This document shows, in pieces, positions 51,352 through 61,442 of a stretch of 64,000 bases of DNA. The notes below the pieces were generated by a model. The model was not told the origin of the DNA. It worked only from the letters and a program-made list of their open reading frames with translations, and did no database searches. The position numbers and the translations under genes are program-made. The stretch is taken from the NCBI RefSeq assembly GCF_002831585.1, contig NZ_CP025113.1:620001-684000 (forward strand). The letters are read 5' to 3'. This DNA is from Bradyrhizobium sp. SK17 (lineage in GTDB: Bacteria; Pseudomonadota; Alphaproteobacteria; Rhizobiales; Xanthobacteraceae). Numbering within the stretch: the first letter of the stretch is position 1; each line of letters opens with the position of its first letter.

Positions 51352-52110
51352 CTAGCGCGGCGCCATGCGGATGGCGCCGTCGAGGCGGATGGTCTCGCCG
51401 TTGAGCATGGGGTTCTCAACGATGTGGACCGCGAGGTTGCCGTATTCCGAGGCGTCGCCGAGACGGGCCGGGTGCGGCACCTGGGCGCCGAGGCTCTTGC
51501 GCGCTTCTTCGTTGAGACCCATCAGCAGCGGCGTCAGGAACAGGCCGGGCGCGATGGTGTTGACGCGGATCTTCAGGCTCGCGAGGTCGCGCGCGGCCGG
51601 CAGCGTGAGGCCGACGACGCCGCCCTTCGAGGCGGCATAGGCGATCTGGCCGATCTGGCCTTCATAGGCCGCAACTGAAGCCGTGTTGATCACGACGCCG
51701 CGCTCCTCGCCGACCGTCTCGGCGGTGGCGAGGCGCTCGGCGAACAGGCGGAGCACGTTGAAGGTGCCGATCAGATTGACATTGATGATGCGGACGAATT
51801 TCGCCAGCGGGTACGTTCCGTCCTTGCCGATAATGCGCTGCGAGCCGCCGATGCCGGCGCAGTTCATCAGCACACGGGCAACGCCGTGCGCGGCTTCGGC
51901 CTTGGCGATCGCGGCCTTGATTGCTTCCTCGTCGGTGACGTCGGCGTGCAGGGCAACGCCCTTCACCTCGGCGGCGACCTTCTCGGCGTTTTCCTTGTTC
52001 TGGTCGATCACGCCGATCTTGGCGCCCTTGGCGGCCATGGCGCGCGCGGTCGCGGCGCCGAGGCCGGAGCCACCGCCGGTGATGAGAACGGCAACATCTT
52101 TCAACTGCAT
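51352..52110 (-). CDS. SDR-family 3-hydroxyacyl-CoA dehydrogenase (second copy)
   Basis: This 252-residue NAD-dependent oxidoreductase is a paralogue of that at 17078. It has TGGGSGLGAATARAMAAKGA at the nucleotide site, VIDQNKE with Asp36, NCAG, and the catalytic INTASVAAYEGQIGQIAYAA followed by SKGG. ATG 52110 is followed by the same MQLKD start as its twin. It probably oxidises the 3-hydroxyacyl-CoA made by the crotonase next to it. Confidence 0.9.
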   Translation of the reverse strand: MQLKDVAVLITGGGSGLGAATARAMAAKGAKIGVIDQNKENAEKVAAEVKGVALHADVTDEEAIKAAIAKAEAAHGVARVLMNCAGIGGSQRIIGKDGTYPLAKFVRIINVNLIGTFNVLRLFAERLATAETVGEERGVVINTASVAAYEGQIGQIAYAASKGGVVGLTLPAARDLASLKIRVNTIAPGLFLTPLLMGLNEEARKSLGAQVPHPARLGDASEYGNLAVHIVENPMLNGETIRLDGAIRMAPR

Positions 52111-52169
52111 GGGAACAACCTTTCCTTGGGCGTTTTCTCGGGCGTTTCTTCTCTGGACTTCGAACTTTG

Positions 52170-52898
52170 TTATCCGGCGGCGATCGCTGCCGTTGCCTGG
52201 TCGGGATTGAGCACGCCGCCGAAGATCAAGGCTTCCATGTGCTTGATGTATTCGCGGCAGACCTCGTCGGTGACCGGACCGACGCCGACCGCGCGCGACA
52301 TCGCATGGCGGCCGAAGAACAGGTGATCGCAGGCGCCGATCAGGCTGGTGTAGAACAGCACCGGATCGATCTTGCGGAATTCGCCGGCCTTGATGCCCTC
52401 GGCGAGCAGCCGGCGGTGAAAATCCAGGAGCGGCGCGACGAAGAATTTCGACACTTCGTTGGCGGCGGAAGGCGAGCTCTCGTGCAGGAGATAATGGATC
52501 AGCCGGTTCATATAGGGGAACTGGTGATAGGCACGGATGATGCCGCCGATATGCAGGCGCAGTTTCGCCGATGGCGTGATCGGCTGGCTGATCAGGTATT
52601 CGAGCTGCGACATCTCGGTGGCGGCATCGCGCGCCAGCAGGGCCAGCAGCAGCCCGTCCTTGTTGCCGAAATGATATTTCACCAGGGCCGCGTTGACGCC
52701 CGACTTCTGGGCGATGTCGGACAGCGAAACCTCGATCGAGGCGCGCTCGATCATCAGCTCGCTGGCTGCGACCAATAGCTTGTCGGCGGTGGCATTTTTG
52801 CCCGCGGCGAGTTTCGTCGGTACGCTGGTGTTCAACTGCGCTCTGGTCCCGCTCTGTGTCTGGACACGACGGTAAATCGAGGCCGCACATAAGCCCAT
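52170..52898 (-). CDS. TetR-family transcriptional regulator
   Basis: This 242-residue regulator has an N-terminal extension of about 30 residues, then the TetR helix-turn-helix (ADKLLVAASELMIERASIEV, SLSDIAQKSGVNAALVKYHF, GNKDGLL) and a helical ligand domain (LIHYLLHESSPSAANEVSKF). It is divergent from the thiolase gene and upstream of the SDR gene. It probably represses the acyl-CoA cluster and is relieved by an acyl-CoA. The operator may be the TTGATTGATTGAC stretch in the 111-bp spacer. Confidence 0.88.
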   Translation of the reverse strand: MGLCAASIYRRVQTQSGTRAQLNTSVPTKLAAGKNATADKLLVAASELMIERASIEVSLSDIAQKSGVNAALVKYHFGNKDGLLLALLARDAATEMSQLEYLISQPITPSAKLRLHIGGIIRAYHQFPYMNRLIHYLLHESSPSAANEVSKFFVAPLLDFHRRLLAEGIKAGEFRKIDPVLFYTSLIGACDHLFFGRHAMSRAVGVGPVTDEVCREYIKHMEALIFGGVLNPDQATAAIAAG

Positions 52899-52930
52899 GG
52901 CGGGGCTGCACTCAAGAGTTAATTGATTGA

Positions 52931-52959
52931 TTGACTAAATGCTGAGCCGCCCCTTAAAT
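52931..52959 (+). promoter_or_regulatory. Sigma70-like promoter and possible TetR operator before thiolase
   Basis: TTGACT (52931-52936) and TTAAAT (52954-52959) are separated by 17 bases. Tandem TTGAT repeats (52923-52934) overlap the -35 region and could be the binding site of the divergent TetR regulator. Confidence 0.55.
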
Positions 52960-53009
52960 CCGGCCCAACTCAAAGAGCGATCAATCCAGAAACATCAGGG
53001 AGATCAGAC

Positions 53010-54182
<1,173 letters not shown>

Positions 54183-54215
54183 GAAGAGTCCGCATCGGCG
54201 GCCACAACAATAGTG

Positions 54216-54336
54216 TCGTCCCGGCGAAGGCCGGGACCCATAACCACAGGCACCTGTGGTTAGGCCCGGCTGGGGCCACAGCCCAGTCCAACAACAAAAA
54301 TTTGTGGTTATGGGTCCCGGCCTTCGCCGGGACGAC
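54216..54336. repeat. Long palindromic intergenic repeat (gtcgtcccggcgaaggccggg family)
   Basis: The arms GTCGTCCCGGCGAAGGCCGG and CCGGCCTTCGCCGGGACGAC are near perfect, with inner CATAACCACAGGC/TTGTGGTTATG. It lies between the thiolase and CoA ligase genes. Its closest relative is at 61816-61934. Confidence 0.9.
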
Positions 54337-54362
54337 CACTATTGATGCCTTGAGGAAACACA

Positions 54363-55907
54363 ATGACCCACCCCTCCATCCACGCGCGCAACCATCCGGA
54401 CAAGATCGCCTACCAGATGGCGGGCAGCGGCAAGGCCATCACCTACCGCGAGCTTGACGAGCTCTCGAACCAGGGCGCGCATCTGTTCCGCTCGCTCGGC
54501 CTGAAGCCCGGCGACCACATCGCGATCCTGATGGAGAACCGCCTCGCCTTCATGGAGATCTGCTGGGCCGCGCAGCGCTCGGGCCTCTATTACACGGCGA
54601 TCAGCCGCTATCTGACCGAAGAGGAGATCGCCTACATCATCAAGGACTGCGGCGCCAAGGTGTTCATCACCACGCCGCAATGCGCCGACAAGGTGAAGGG
54701 CCTGATCAAGGGCGAGGCGGGCGAGCCGCTGTTTTACATGATGGACGAGCCGGCGCCCGGCTTCCGATCCTACGACAAGGAAGCCGCCGCGCAGCCGACC
54801 ACGCCGGTGGCCGACGAGGTCGCGGGCTACGACATGCTGTATTCCTCCGGCACCACCGGGCGGCCCAAGGGCATCAAGAAGGAGTTCGAGGGCAACCGGA
54901 TCGATGTGCCGAACCCGTTCCTGCGGATCCTCACGGCTGACATGTGCGGCATGAATGCCGACTCGATCTACCTGTCGCCGGCGCCGCTCTATCACGCGGC
55001 TCCCTTGCGCTTCAACATGATGGCGACTGTGCTCGGCGGCACCTCCGTGATCATGGAGCATTTCGACGCCGAGGACTTCTTGAAGCAGGTCGAAAAGCAC
55101 AAGGTAACGCAGTCGCAACTGGTGCCGACCATGTTCGTGCGCATGCTGAAGCTGCCCGACGAGGTGCGCGCCCGCTACAAGGTGTCGTCGCTGAAGGGCG
55201 CGATCCACGCCGCGGCGCCCTGCCCGGTCGATGTGAAGGCGAAGATGATCGAGTGGTGGGGGCCGATCCTAATCGAGTATTACGCCGGCTCCGAAGGCAA
55301 CGGCGTCACGGTCTCGACCTCGCAGCAATGGCTGACCCATCGCGGCACGGTCGGCCGCGCCGTGGTCGGCAAGGTCAAGATCCTCGACGAGAACGATCAG
55401 GAAGCGCCGATGGGGCAGATCGGTCAGGTCTATTTCGCCGACGCGCCCGTGTTCAGCTATCACAACGATCCGGAGAAGACCAAGAAGGCCTACAACGCCA
55501 AGGGCTGGTCGACGCTCGGCGACGTCGGCTATCTGGATGAGGAAGGCTTCCTCTATCTCACCGACCGCAAGAGCTACATGATCATCTCCGGCGGCGTGAA
55601 CATCTATCCGCAGGAGACCGAGGACGTGCTGATCACGCATCCCGCGGTCTCCGACGTCGCGGTGTTCGGCGTACCGAACGAGGAGATGGGCGAGGAGGTC
55701 AAGGCCGTCGTGCAGCCGCATGACATCGGCAAGGCCGGCAAGGCGCTCGAGGCCGAGTTGATCGCGTTCTGCCGGCAGCATCTGTCGCCGATCAAATGCC
55801 CGAAGAGCATCGACTTCGAGCAGGAGCTGCCGCGCACGCCGACCGGCAAGCTGGTGAAGCGCCATCTGCGCGATCGCTATTGGCCGAAAGCGCCGGCGAA
55901 GGCGTAA
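54363..55907 (+). CDS. Acyl-CoA synthetase (AMP-forming, FadD-like)
   Basis: This 514-residue ANL ligase has the AMP-binding SSGTTGRPKGIKKEFEG, the YYAGSEGNGVTVSTSQQW adenylation block, GWSTLGDVGYLDEEGFLYLT and the C-terminal catalytic-lysine region ELPRTPTGKLVKRHL. It is a different branch from the two feruloyl-CoA-synthetase-like proteins. It is probably the activating enzyme for a fatty or cyclic acid entering the TetR-controlled cluster. ATG 54363 lies 26 bases after the repeat. Confidence 0.9.
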   Translation: MTHPSIHARNHPDKIAYQMAGSGKAITYRELDELSNQGAHLFRSLGLKPGDHIAILMENRLAFMEICWAAQRSGLYYTAISRYLTEEEIAYIIKDCGAKVFITTPQCADKVKGLIKGEAGEPLFYMMDEPAPGFRSYDKEAAAQPTTPVADEVAGYDMLYSSGTTGRPKGIKKEFEGNRIDVPNPFLRILTADMCGMNADSIYLSPAPLYHAAPLRFNMMATVLGGTSVIMEHFDAEDFLKQVEKHKVTQSQLVPTMFVRMLKLPDEVRARYKVSSLKGAIHAAAPCPVDVKAKMIEWWGPILIEYYAGSEGNGVTVSTSQQWLTHRGTVGRAVVGKVKILDENDQEAPMGQIGQVYFADAPVFSYHNDPEKTKKAYNAKGWSTLGDVGYLDEEGFLYLTDRKSYMIISGGVNIYPQETEDVLITHPAVSDVAVFGVPNEEMGEEVKAVVQPHDIGKAGKALEAELIAFCRQHLSPIKCPKSIDFEQELPRTPTGKLVKRHLRDRYWPKAPAKA

Positions 55908-55913
55908 GCCCAG

Positions 55914-56420
55914 CTACAACTCCGCCGCCGGCTCGCAGGCTGCGGAGGTGGCGGCGCGCAGGTGCAGTTGGCCGTGCTGGCCGGTGCTGGTCGTGGTCCA
56001 CTGCGCATCGATCTGCTGGAGATCGGCCGACAATTTGCCGCGATGGCTGCCGTCGGTCTCGAATATTCCGTTGCCGTCAGGCGAGCGCTCGAAGATCTCG
56101 ACCTCGAGATCGGACAGCCGGATGAACATCCGCACGCCGATCTTCGTCACCTGACGTCCGGCTTCATATGAACCGCAGCCGAACGCTTCCGCGTTCTGCT
56201 CGTTCAGGGGCTGCACCTTGTCGAAGGTGATCACGACGTTCTGCACCGTGGTGTCGCCGTCCCACAGGAATTCGCCGATATAGGCATGCGGCAATTTCTC
56301 GGTCAGCTGCTTGATGTCGGCCGCGCGCACGGCCGACATCAGCACCAGGCTCGCGGCTGCGACAGTCAGACCAAGCTGCAATATCCAGCCGGGCAGCCCT
56401 GCACTCCTCGCGTAGCGCAT
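55914..56420 (-). CDS. Secreted hypothetical protein
   Basis: This 168-residue protein has an N-terminal signal or anchor (LQLGLTVAAASLVLMSAVRA), followed by a soluble part with no recognised domain. Features include HAYIGEFLWDGDTTVQNVV and EVEIFERSPDGNGIFETDG. It is probably periplasmic. It is convergent with the CoA ligase gene across six bases. No function is assigned. Confidence 0.65.
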   Translation of the reverse strand: MRYARSAGLPGWILQLGLTVAAASLVLMSAVRAADIKQLTEKLPHAYIGEFLWDGDTTVQNVVITFDKVQPLNEQNAEAFGCGSYEAGRQVTKIGVRMFIRLSDLEVEIFERSPDGNGIFETDGSHRGKLSADLQQIDAQWTTTSTGQHGQLHLRAATSAACEPAAEL

Positions 56421-56522
56421 GCGGTAGGCATCCCCTGAGCAAAGTTGCTATCGTGACACAATGGCCGCCAGCATACAGCCAAATGCGCTGGTTGTGCGGC
56501 GATGCCCAACAGGTGATCCCAG

Positions 56523-57677
56523 ATGGAAGCTCTTCCCGATATCCCGCTGCCCTCCACGATCCGCTCGCGCTATGTCGACGGGATCAACGGCCTGCGCATG
56601 CATGTGCTCGAAGCGGGCTTCGAAACCTCCGGCCGCCCCAGCCTGTTGCTGCTGCACGGCTTTCCGGAGCTGGCGTTTTCCTGGCGCAAGGTGATGCCGA
56701 AGCTCGCCGCGGCCGGCTATCACGTGATCGCGCCCGACCAGCGCGGCTATGGCCGCACGACCGGCTGGAGCGCGGATTATGACGGCGATCTCGCCCCCTT
56801 CCGCCTGCCCAATCTGGTGCGCGACGCGGTCGGACTGGTCGCGGCGTTCGGCTACAAGCACGTCGATGCCGTGATCGGGCATGATTTCGGCTCGTCGGTC
56901 GCGGCGTGGTGCGCGCTGATCCGCCCCGACGTGTTCCGCGCCGTGGTGATGATGAGCGCGCCGTTCTCAGGCCCGCCGTCGCTGCCATTCAATACGGCAA
57001 ACGAACCGGCGGCGCCCGCGACCGAAGATCCCGTGCATCGCGAGCTCGCCGCGCTGTCGCGGCCGCGCAAGCATTACCAATGGTACTACTCGACGCGACC
57101 GGCCAATGCCGACATGCATCACGCGCCGCAAGGCGTGCACGACTTCCTGCGCGCCTACTACCATCACAAGAGCGCGGACTGGAAAGACAATAGGCCGTAT
57201 CGGCTGGAGTCATGGTCGGCGGGCGAACTGGCAAAACTGCCGACCTATTACGTGATGGATCTCGCCAAGGACATGGCCGCGACGGTCGCCGAAGAGATGC
57301 CGTCGCGCGCCGCGATCGCCGCCAACACCTGGCTGCCGGATCGCGAGCTCGCCTATTACAGCGCGGAGTATCAGCGCACCGGATTCCAGGGCGGGCTGCA
57401 ATGGTATCGTTGCGGGACGTCGGGCGCGTTCGTGCCGGAACTGCAAACCTGGAGCGGGCGCAGCATCGACCAGCCATCCGCGTTCATCTCGGGCAAGCAG
57501 GATTGGGGCACCTACCAGCGGCCCGGCGTGTTCGAGGCGATGCAGGGCAAAGCCTGCACCAGGATGATCGGCTGCCATCTGGTCGACGGCGCCGGCCACT
57601 GGGTACAGCAGGAACAGCCGGACGAGGTGAGCCGGCTGCTGTTCACTTTCCTGCGAGAGGCCGGCATCGGTCCGTAA
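56523..57677 (+). CDS. Alpha/beta hydrolase, epoxide hydrolase-like
   Basis: This 384-residue hydrolase has the HGFPE oxyanion motif at residues 45-49 and the nucleophile Asp121 in GHDFGSS, as in epoxide hydrolases and some haloalkane dehalogenases. The cap domain lies between about 150 and 260. A late GCHLVDGAGHWVQQEQP supplies the catalytic His. ATG 56523 is the only good start. It is probably cytoplasmic; the epoxide or ester it uses is unknown. Confidence 0.87.
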   Translation: MEALPDIPLPSTIRSRYVDGINGLRMHVLEAGFETSGRPSLLLLHGFPELAFSWRKVMPKLAAAGYHVIAPDQRGYGRTTGWSADYDGDLAPFRLPNLVRDAVGLVAAFGYKHVDAVIGHDFGSSVAAWCALIRPDVFRAVVMMSAPFSGPPSLPFNTANEPAAPATEDPVHRELAALSRPRKHYQWYYSTRPANADMHHAPQGVHDFLRAYYHHKSADWKDNRPYRLESWSAGELAKLPTYYVMDLAKDMAATVAEEMPSRAAIAANTWLPDRELAYYSAEYQRTGFQGGLQWYRCGTSGAFVPELQTWSGRSIDQPSAFISGKQDWGTYQRPGVFEAMQGKACTRMIGCHLVDGAGHWVQQEQPDEVSRLLFTFLREAGIGP

Positions 57678-57799
57678 GGGCGTCAGGGTGAGAACGCTTC
57701 TAATTGATCTTCAAAGGCTTTTCTCCTTCGATCCCGCTCCGGTGACCCGTTCGGCGCACGCCGGTCGGGAACGCCAGATTTGACCTCGTTGGGAGGCAA

Positions 57800-57834
57800 A
57801 GCTAGATTAGAATTATTCTAATTCTAATCTAGCT
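57800..57834. promoter_or_regulatory. Irr/ICE-type palindrome upstream of mbfA
   Basis: A perfect inverted repeat with 14-bp arms (AGCTAGATTAGAAT and ATTCTAATCTAGCT, 7-bp spacer) lies 16 bases before the mbfA start. Its core TTAGAA-TTA-TTCTAA matches the iron control element bound by Irr in Bradyrhizobium. Irr is known to repress mbfA when iron is low in Bradyrhizobium japonicum. Confidence 0.85.
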
Positions 57835-57849
57835 GAAGAAAGTGTTGCC

Positions 57850-58821
57850 TTGAAGAGTTTCGCCGATCTGACCGAGCGCGAGGTGCTTGCGGTCGCGATT
57901 GCCTCCGAGGAGGAGGACAGCCGCATCTATATGAGCTTCGCCGAAGACTTGGCTGAACGCTATCCAGATACCGCAAAGATCTTCGAAGAGATGGCCGAGG
58001 AGGAGCGCGGCCATCGTCACCGGCTGCTGGAAACCTACGAGCAGCGCTTCGGACCGCACCTGCCGCCGATCCGGCGCGAGGACGTCAAGGGCTTTCTGCG
58101 CCGGCGCCCGATCTGGCTGACCAAGAACCTGCCGCTGGACACCATCCGCAGGGAAGTCGAGACCATGGAGCTGGAAGCCGAGCGCTTCTACGCCAGGGCT
58201 GCCGAGAAGGCCGAGGATACCGGCGTGCGCCGCCTGCTCGGCGATCTCGCCGAAGAAGAAAAGAGTCACGAGAAGCTCGCGGTCAAGCTGACCGGCGAGA
58301 TCCTCAAGCCCGATGTGCGCGCCGAGGAAGACCGCACCCGGCGACGCATGTTCGTGCTGCAATACGTGCAACCGGGCCTCGCCGGATTGATGGACGGCTC
58401 GGTCTCGACGCTGGCGCCGCTGTTCGCCGCCGCTTTCGCCACCCATCACAACTGGCAGACCTTCCTGGTCGGCCTCGCCGCCTCGATCGGCGCCGGCATC
58501 AGCATGGGCTTTGCCGAGGCGCTGTCCGACGACGGCTCGCTGACCGGCCGCGGCTCGCCCTGGCTGCGCGGCATCACCTGCGGCTTGATGACGACGCTTG
58601 GCGGCCTCGGCCACACCATTCCCTATCTGGTGCCCGACGCCTGGCCCAACGCATTCTGGATCGCGACCGCGATCGCCGGGATCGTGGTGTTCTTCGAATT
58701 GTGGGCGATCGCCTTCATCCGCTCGCGCTACATGGACACGCCGTTCTTGCAGGCCGTGTTCCAGATCGTCCTCGGCGGCGCGATCGTGCTCGCGGTCGGC
58801 ATATTGATCGGCGCGGCGTAG
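57850..58821 (+). CDS. mbfA: Membrane-bound ferritin-like iron exporter MbfA
   Basis: This 323-residue protein joins an N-terminal ferritin-like di-iron domain (EEEDSRIYMSFAEDLAERYP, EEMAEEERGHRHRLLETYE, and a second helix pair LEAERFYARAAEKAED and EEEKSHEKLAVKL) to a C-terminal VIT1-like membrane domain with about five segments (LMDGSVSTLAPLFAAAF and later). Proteins of this type export iron and protect against iron and peroxide stress. The TTG at 57850 fits the family length. Irr-type control is expected from the palindrome. It is followed 20 bases later by an outer-membrane protein gene. Confidence 0.93.
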   Translation: MKSFADLTEREVLAVAIASEEEDSRIYMSFAEDLAERYPDTAKIFEEMAEEERGHRHRLLETYEQRFGPHLPPIRREDVKGFLRRRPIWLTKNLPLDTIRREVETMELEAERFYARAAEKAEDTGVRRLLGDLAEEEKSHEKLAVKLTGEILKPDVRAEEDRTRRRMFVLQYVQPGLAGLMDGSVSTLAPLFAAAFATHHNWQTFLVGLAASIGAGISMGFAEALSDDGSLTGRGSPWLRGITCGLMTTLGGLGHTIPYLVPDAWPNAFWIATAIAGIVVFFELWAIAFIRSRYMDTPFLQAVFQIVLGGAIVLAVGILIGAA

Positions 58822-58841
58822 CTGAGCGGGCGGGGGCAAAG

Positions 58842-59708
58842 ATGCGGCATCACCATCAAGCCCGCTATTTGGCCAGCGCTGCGCTTGGTGCCGCGCTGCT
58901 CTCATGGAGCGGCAGCGTGCGGGCGACCGACGAGATCCAGGTCTACAACGCCGCCATTGCCGAGGTCGGGCAATTCACCATCCAGCAGCATCTCAACTAT
59001 GTCGGCGTCGGCCAGAAAGACCCGCCGTTTCCCGGCGGCTTTCCGTCCAACCACAGCCTCAACGGCACGCCGGAATTCGCCTATGGCATGACGGACTGGT
59101 GGGAGCTCGGGCTCTATCTGCCGTTCGCGGTGCAGGACCAGCAGTTCCTGTCCGATGCGTTCAAGCTGCGCACGCTGTTCGTCTCGCCCAACGCCGACAA
59201 GCGCAACCTGTTCTACGGCATCAATTTCGAGCTCAGCTACGAGATGCCCAAATTCGCACAGACCCGCTGGGGCCTCGAGATCCGGCCGATCCTCGGCGTG
59301 CGCAACGCGGACTATGAATTCATCGTCAACCCGATCGTCGACGTCGGCTTCGGCAGGTATGGCGAGGCGGACTTCGCACCGGCCGCGCGCGTGGCGCGCA
59401 AGCTGAAGGACGATGTCTATGTCGGCCCCGAATATTACGCCGACTTCGGCAAGATCGGCAATTTCAGCCCGCTGGCACAACAACAGCACACGCTGTTCGC
59501 TGTCACCGACTTCAAGGTCGGCGACGTCGACATCGATTTCGGCGTTGGTTACGGCCTGACGCCGGCGTCCGACCGGCTCGTGGTCAAGACCATCATCGGC
59601 TACGCATTTCCGGTGCCCGGAGCCAAGGAGGCTGCGGGAGAGCGATCGAGCGCGAACGGCGCAATCAATCCGATGGCACATCTGTCGGCGCGCACCACGC
59701 CGTATTAG
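58842..59708 (+). CDS. Outer-membrane beta-barrel-like protein
   Basis: This 288-residue protein has a signal peptide (LASAALGAALLSWSGSVRAT) and many alternating beta strands with aromatic ends (GMTDWWELGLYLPFAVQDQQ, LFYGINFELSYEMPKFAQTR, DFKVGDVDIDFGVGYGLTPA), as expected for an outer-membrane barrel. The gene begins 20 bases after mbfA, so they likely share the Irr-controlled transcript. A role in passing iron or another solute across the outer membrane is an inference from position. Confidence 0.75.
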   Translation: MRHHHQARYLASAALGAALLSWSGSVRATDEIQVYNAAIAEVGQFTIQQHLNYVGVGQKDPPFPGGFPSNHSLNGTPEFAYGMTDWWELGLYLPFAVQDQQFLSDAFKLRTLFVSPNADKRNLFYGINFELSYEMPKFAQTRWGLEIRPILGVRNADYEFIVNPIVDVGFGRYGEADFAPAARVARKLKDDVYVGPEYYADFGKIGNFSPLAQQQHTLFAVTDFKVGDVDIDFGVGYGLTPASDRLVVKTIIGYAFPVPGAKEAAGERSSANGAINPMAHLSARTTPY

Positions 59709-59815
59709 CACGCTCCAGATCCCTGGCAGCTCGCGCCCACGCAATTGCGATCAAGTGAACCTTGCCCGTCTGCTCCATTCTGCGCATGATCGCCGCCAAA
59801 ACCAGGGAGCATGCC

Positions 59816-61288
59816 GTGGCCAAATCGCAATGGAGTTTCAAGACCGCCATCGAACTGTCGGAGGCGTTGCGCAGAAAGCAGGTCTCGGCGGTCGAGCTCG
59901 CGGAAGATGCGATCGGCCGCATCGAGCGCCATGACGGCAAGGTCAATGCGATCTGCGTCCGCGATTTCGAGCGCGGCCTTGCCGCCGCACGTGCCGCCGA
60001 CGCCGCGATCGCGCGCGGCGAGCACAAGCCGCTGCTCGGCATCCCGATGACGGTGAAGGAATCCTTCAACGTCGCCGGACTACCGACCACCTGGGGCTTC
60101 CTGCCGCAAAAGGACTTCGTCCCGGCCGAGGACGCGCTCTCGATCCAGCGGGTGAAGGACGCCGGCGGCGTGATCCTCGGCAAGACCAACGTGCCGGTGG
60201 GGCTCGCCGACTGGCAGAGCTATAACGAGATCTACGGCACCACCAACAATCCCTACGACCTCGGCCGCACGCCCGGCGGCTCCTCCGGCGGATCGTCGGC
60301 GGCGCTCGCCGCGGGTTATGGCGCGCTGTCGCTCGGCTCCGACATCGGCGGTTCGCTGCGCGTGCCGGGATTCCACTGCGGCATCTATGCGCACAAGCCG
60401 ACCTTCGCGCTGCTGCCGTCGCGCGGCCACACCCCGCCGCCGCTGCCTCCGCTCCCGTTCGATCGCGACCTGTCGGTGATCGGCCCGATGGCGCGCGGCG
60501 CGGCCGATCTCGCGCTGGTGCTCGACGTGATGGCCGGCCCCGACCCGCTCGAAGCGGGCAAGGCCTACCGGCTCGACCTGCCCGCGGCGCGCCACAGTAC
60601 GTTGAAGGATTTCCGCATCCTGGTGATCGACAGCGATCCGGTGCTGCCGACCGATAAGGTGATCCGCGGAAGCATCGACAAGCTCGCCAGCAATCTCGAC
60701 AGGGCCGGCGCAAAGGTGTCTCGCACAAGCCCGCTGCTGCCGGACTTCGCCGCCTCCTCGCGGCTCTATATGCGGATCCTGCTGTCGTTCCTGGCGGCGA
60801 GCTTCCCGCCGGAGGTCTATGCCGGCGCCAGCGCCGCCGCGGCGGCGCTGCCGGCCGACAACACCAGCCTGCAAGCCGAACGGCTACGCGGTATCGCGCT
60901 CAGCCACCGCGACTGGGTGATCGCCGACGGCGGCCGCGCCCGGCTGCGCGCGCAGTGGCGCGAGCTGTTCAAATCGTTCGACGCGGTGATCTGCCCGATC
61001 ATGCCGACTTCGGCCTATCCGCACGATCATTCGCCCGACCAAGAGCAGCGCAAGATCCTGATCGACGGCGAGCCGCACGTCTACACCGACCAGCTCGCCT
61101 GGCCCGGCATCGCGACCCTGCCCGGCCTGCCCTCCACCGCGATCCCGACCGGCTTTGCGCCCGACGGACTGCCGATCGGCGTGCAGATCGTCGGCCCGAT
61201 GCTGGAAGACCGCACGCCGCTGAAGCTCGCCGAACTGATCGAACGCGAGTTCGGCGGCTTCGTGCCGCCGAAGGCGTTCGATGATTGA
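59816..61288 (+). CDS. Amidase-signature family hydrolase
   Basis: This 490-residue enzyme has the Ser-cisSer-Lys triad region: Lys in VKESFNVAGLPTTWG, and the glycine/serine-rich PGGSSGGSSAALAAGYGAL carrying the two serines. The signature continues as DIGGSLRVPGFHCGIYAHKP. GTG 59816 is chosen because AGGGAG sits eight bases upstream; ATG 59786 is the next option upstream. It probably hydrolyses an amide or aryl amide in the cytoplasm. The substrate is unknown. Confidence 0.88.
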   Translation: MAKSQWSFKTAIELSEALRRKQVSAVELAEDAIGRIERHDGKVNAICVRDFERGLAAARAADAAIARGEHKPLLGIPMTVKESFNVAGLPTTWGFLPQKDFVPAEDALSIQRVKDAGGVILGKTNVPVGLADWQSYNEIYGTTNNPYDLGRTPGGSSGGSSAALAAGYGALSLGSDIGGSLRVPGFHCGIYAHKPTFALLPSRGHTPPPLPPLPFDRDLSVIGPMARGAADLALVLDVMAGPDPLEAGKAYRLDLPAARHSTLKDFRILVIDSDPVLPTDKVIRGSIDKLASNLDRAGAKVSRTSPLLPDFAASSRLYMRILLSFLAASFPPEVYAGASAAAAALPADNTSLQAERLRGIALSHRDWVIADGGRARLRAQWRELFKSFDAVICPIMPTSAYPHDHSPDQEQRKILIDGEPHVYTDQLAWPGIATLPGLPSTAIPTGFAPDGLPIGVQIVGPMLEDRTPLKLAELIEREFGGFVPPKAFDD

Positions 61289-61300
61289 GTGACGCGCGCC

Positions 61301-61419
61301 GTCATTGCGAGCGAAGCGAAGCAATCCATATATCCGCGTATGCGGAGGCATGGATTGCTTCCTCGCGGAGCCGGTCATCGGGCGCGCATTCGGGCGACCC
61401 GCTGGCTCCTCGCAATGAC
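61301..61419. repeat. Palindromic intergenic repeat (gtcattgcgagcgaagcg family)
   Basis: GTCATTGCGAGCGAAGCGAA and the far CTCCTCGCAATGAC match as arms, with GCAATCCAT/ATGGATTGC inside. It lies between the amidase and NTF2-like genes. Confidence 0.85.
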
Positions 61420-61442
61420 GAGGGGAATAGGGAGAAAACCAA

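Noticed and set aside
57772..57796. EcfG-like promoter before mbfA (GGAAC...CGTT)
   Set aside because: The spacing is only 14 bases, outside the 16-17 range, and a strong Irr-type dyad explains control here.
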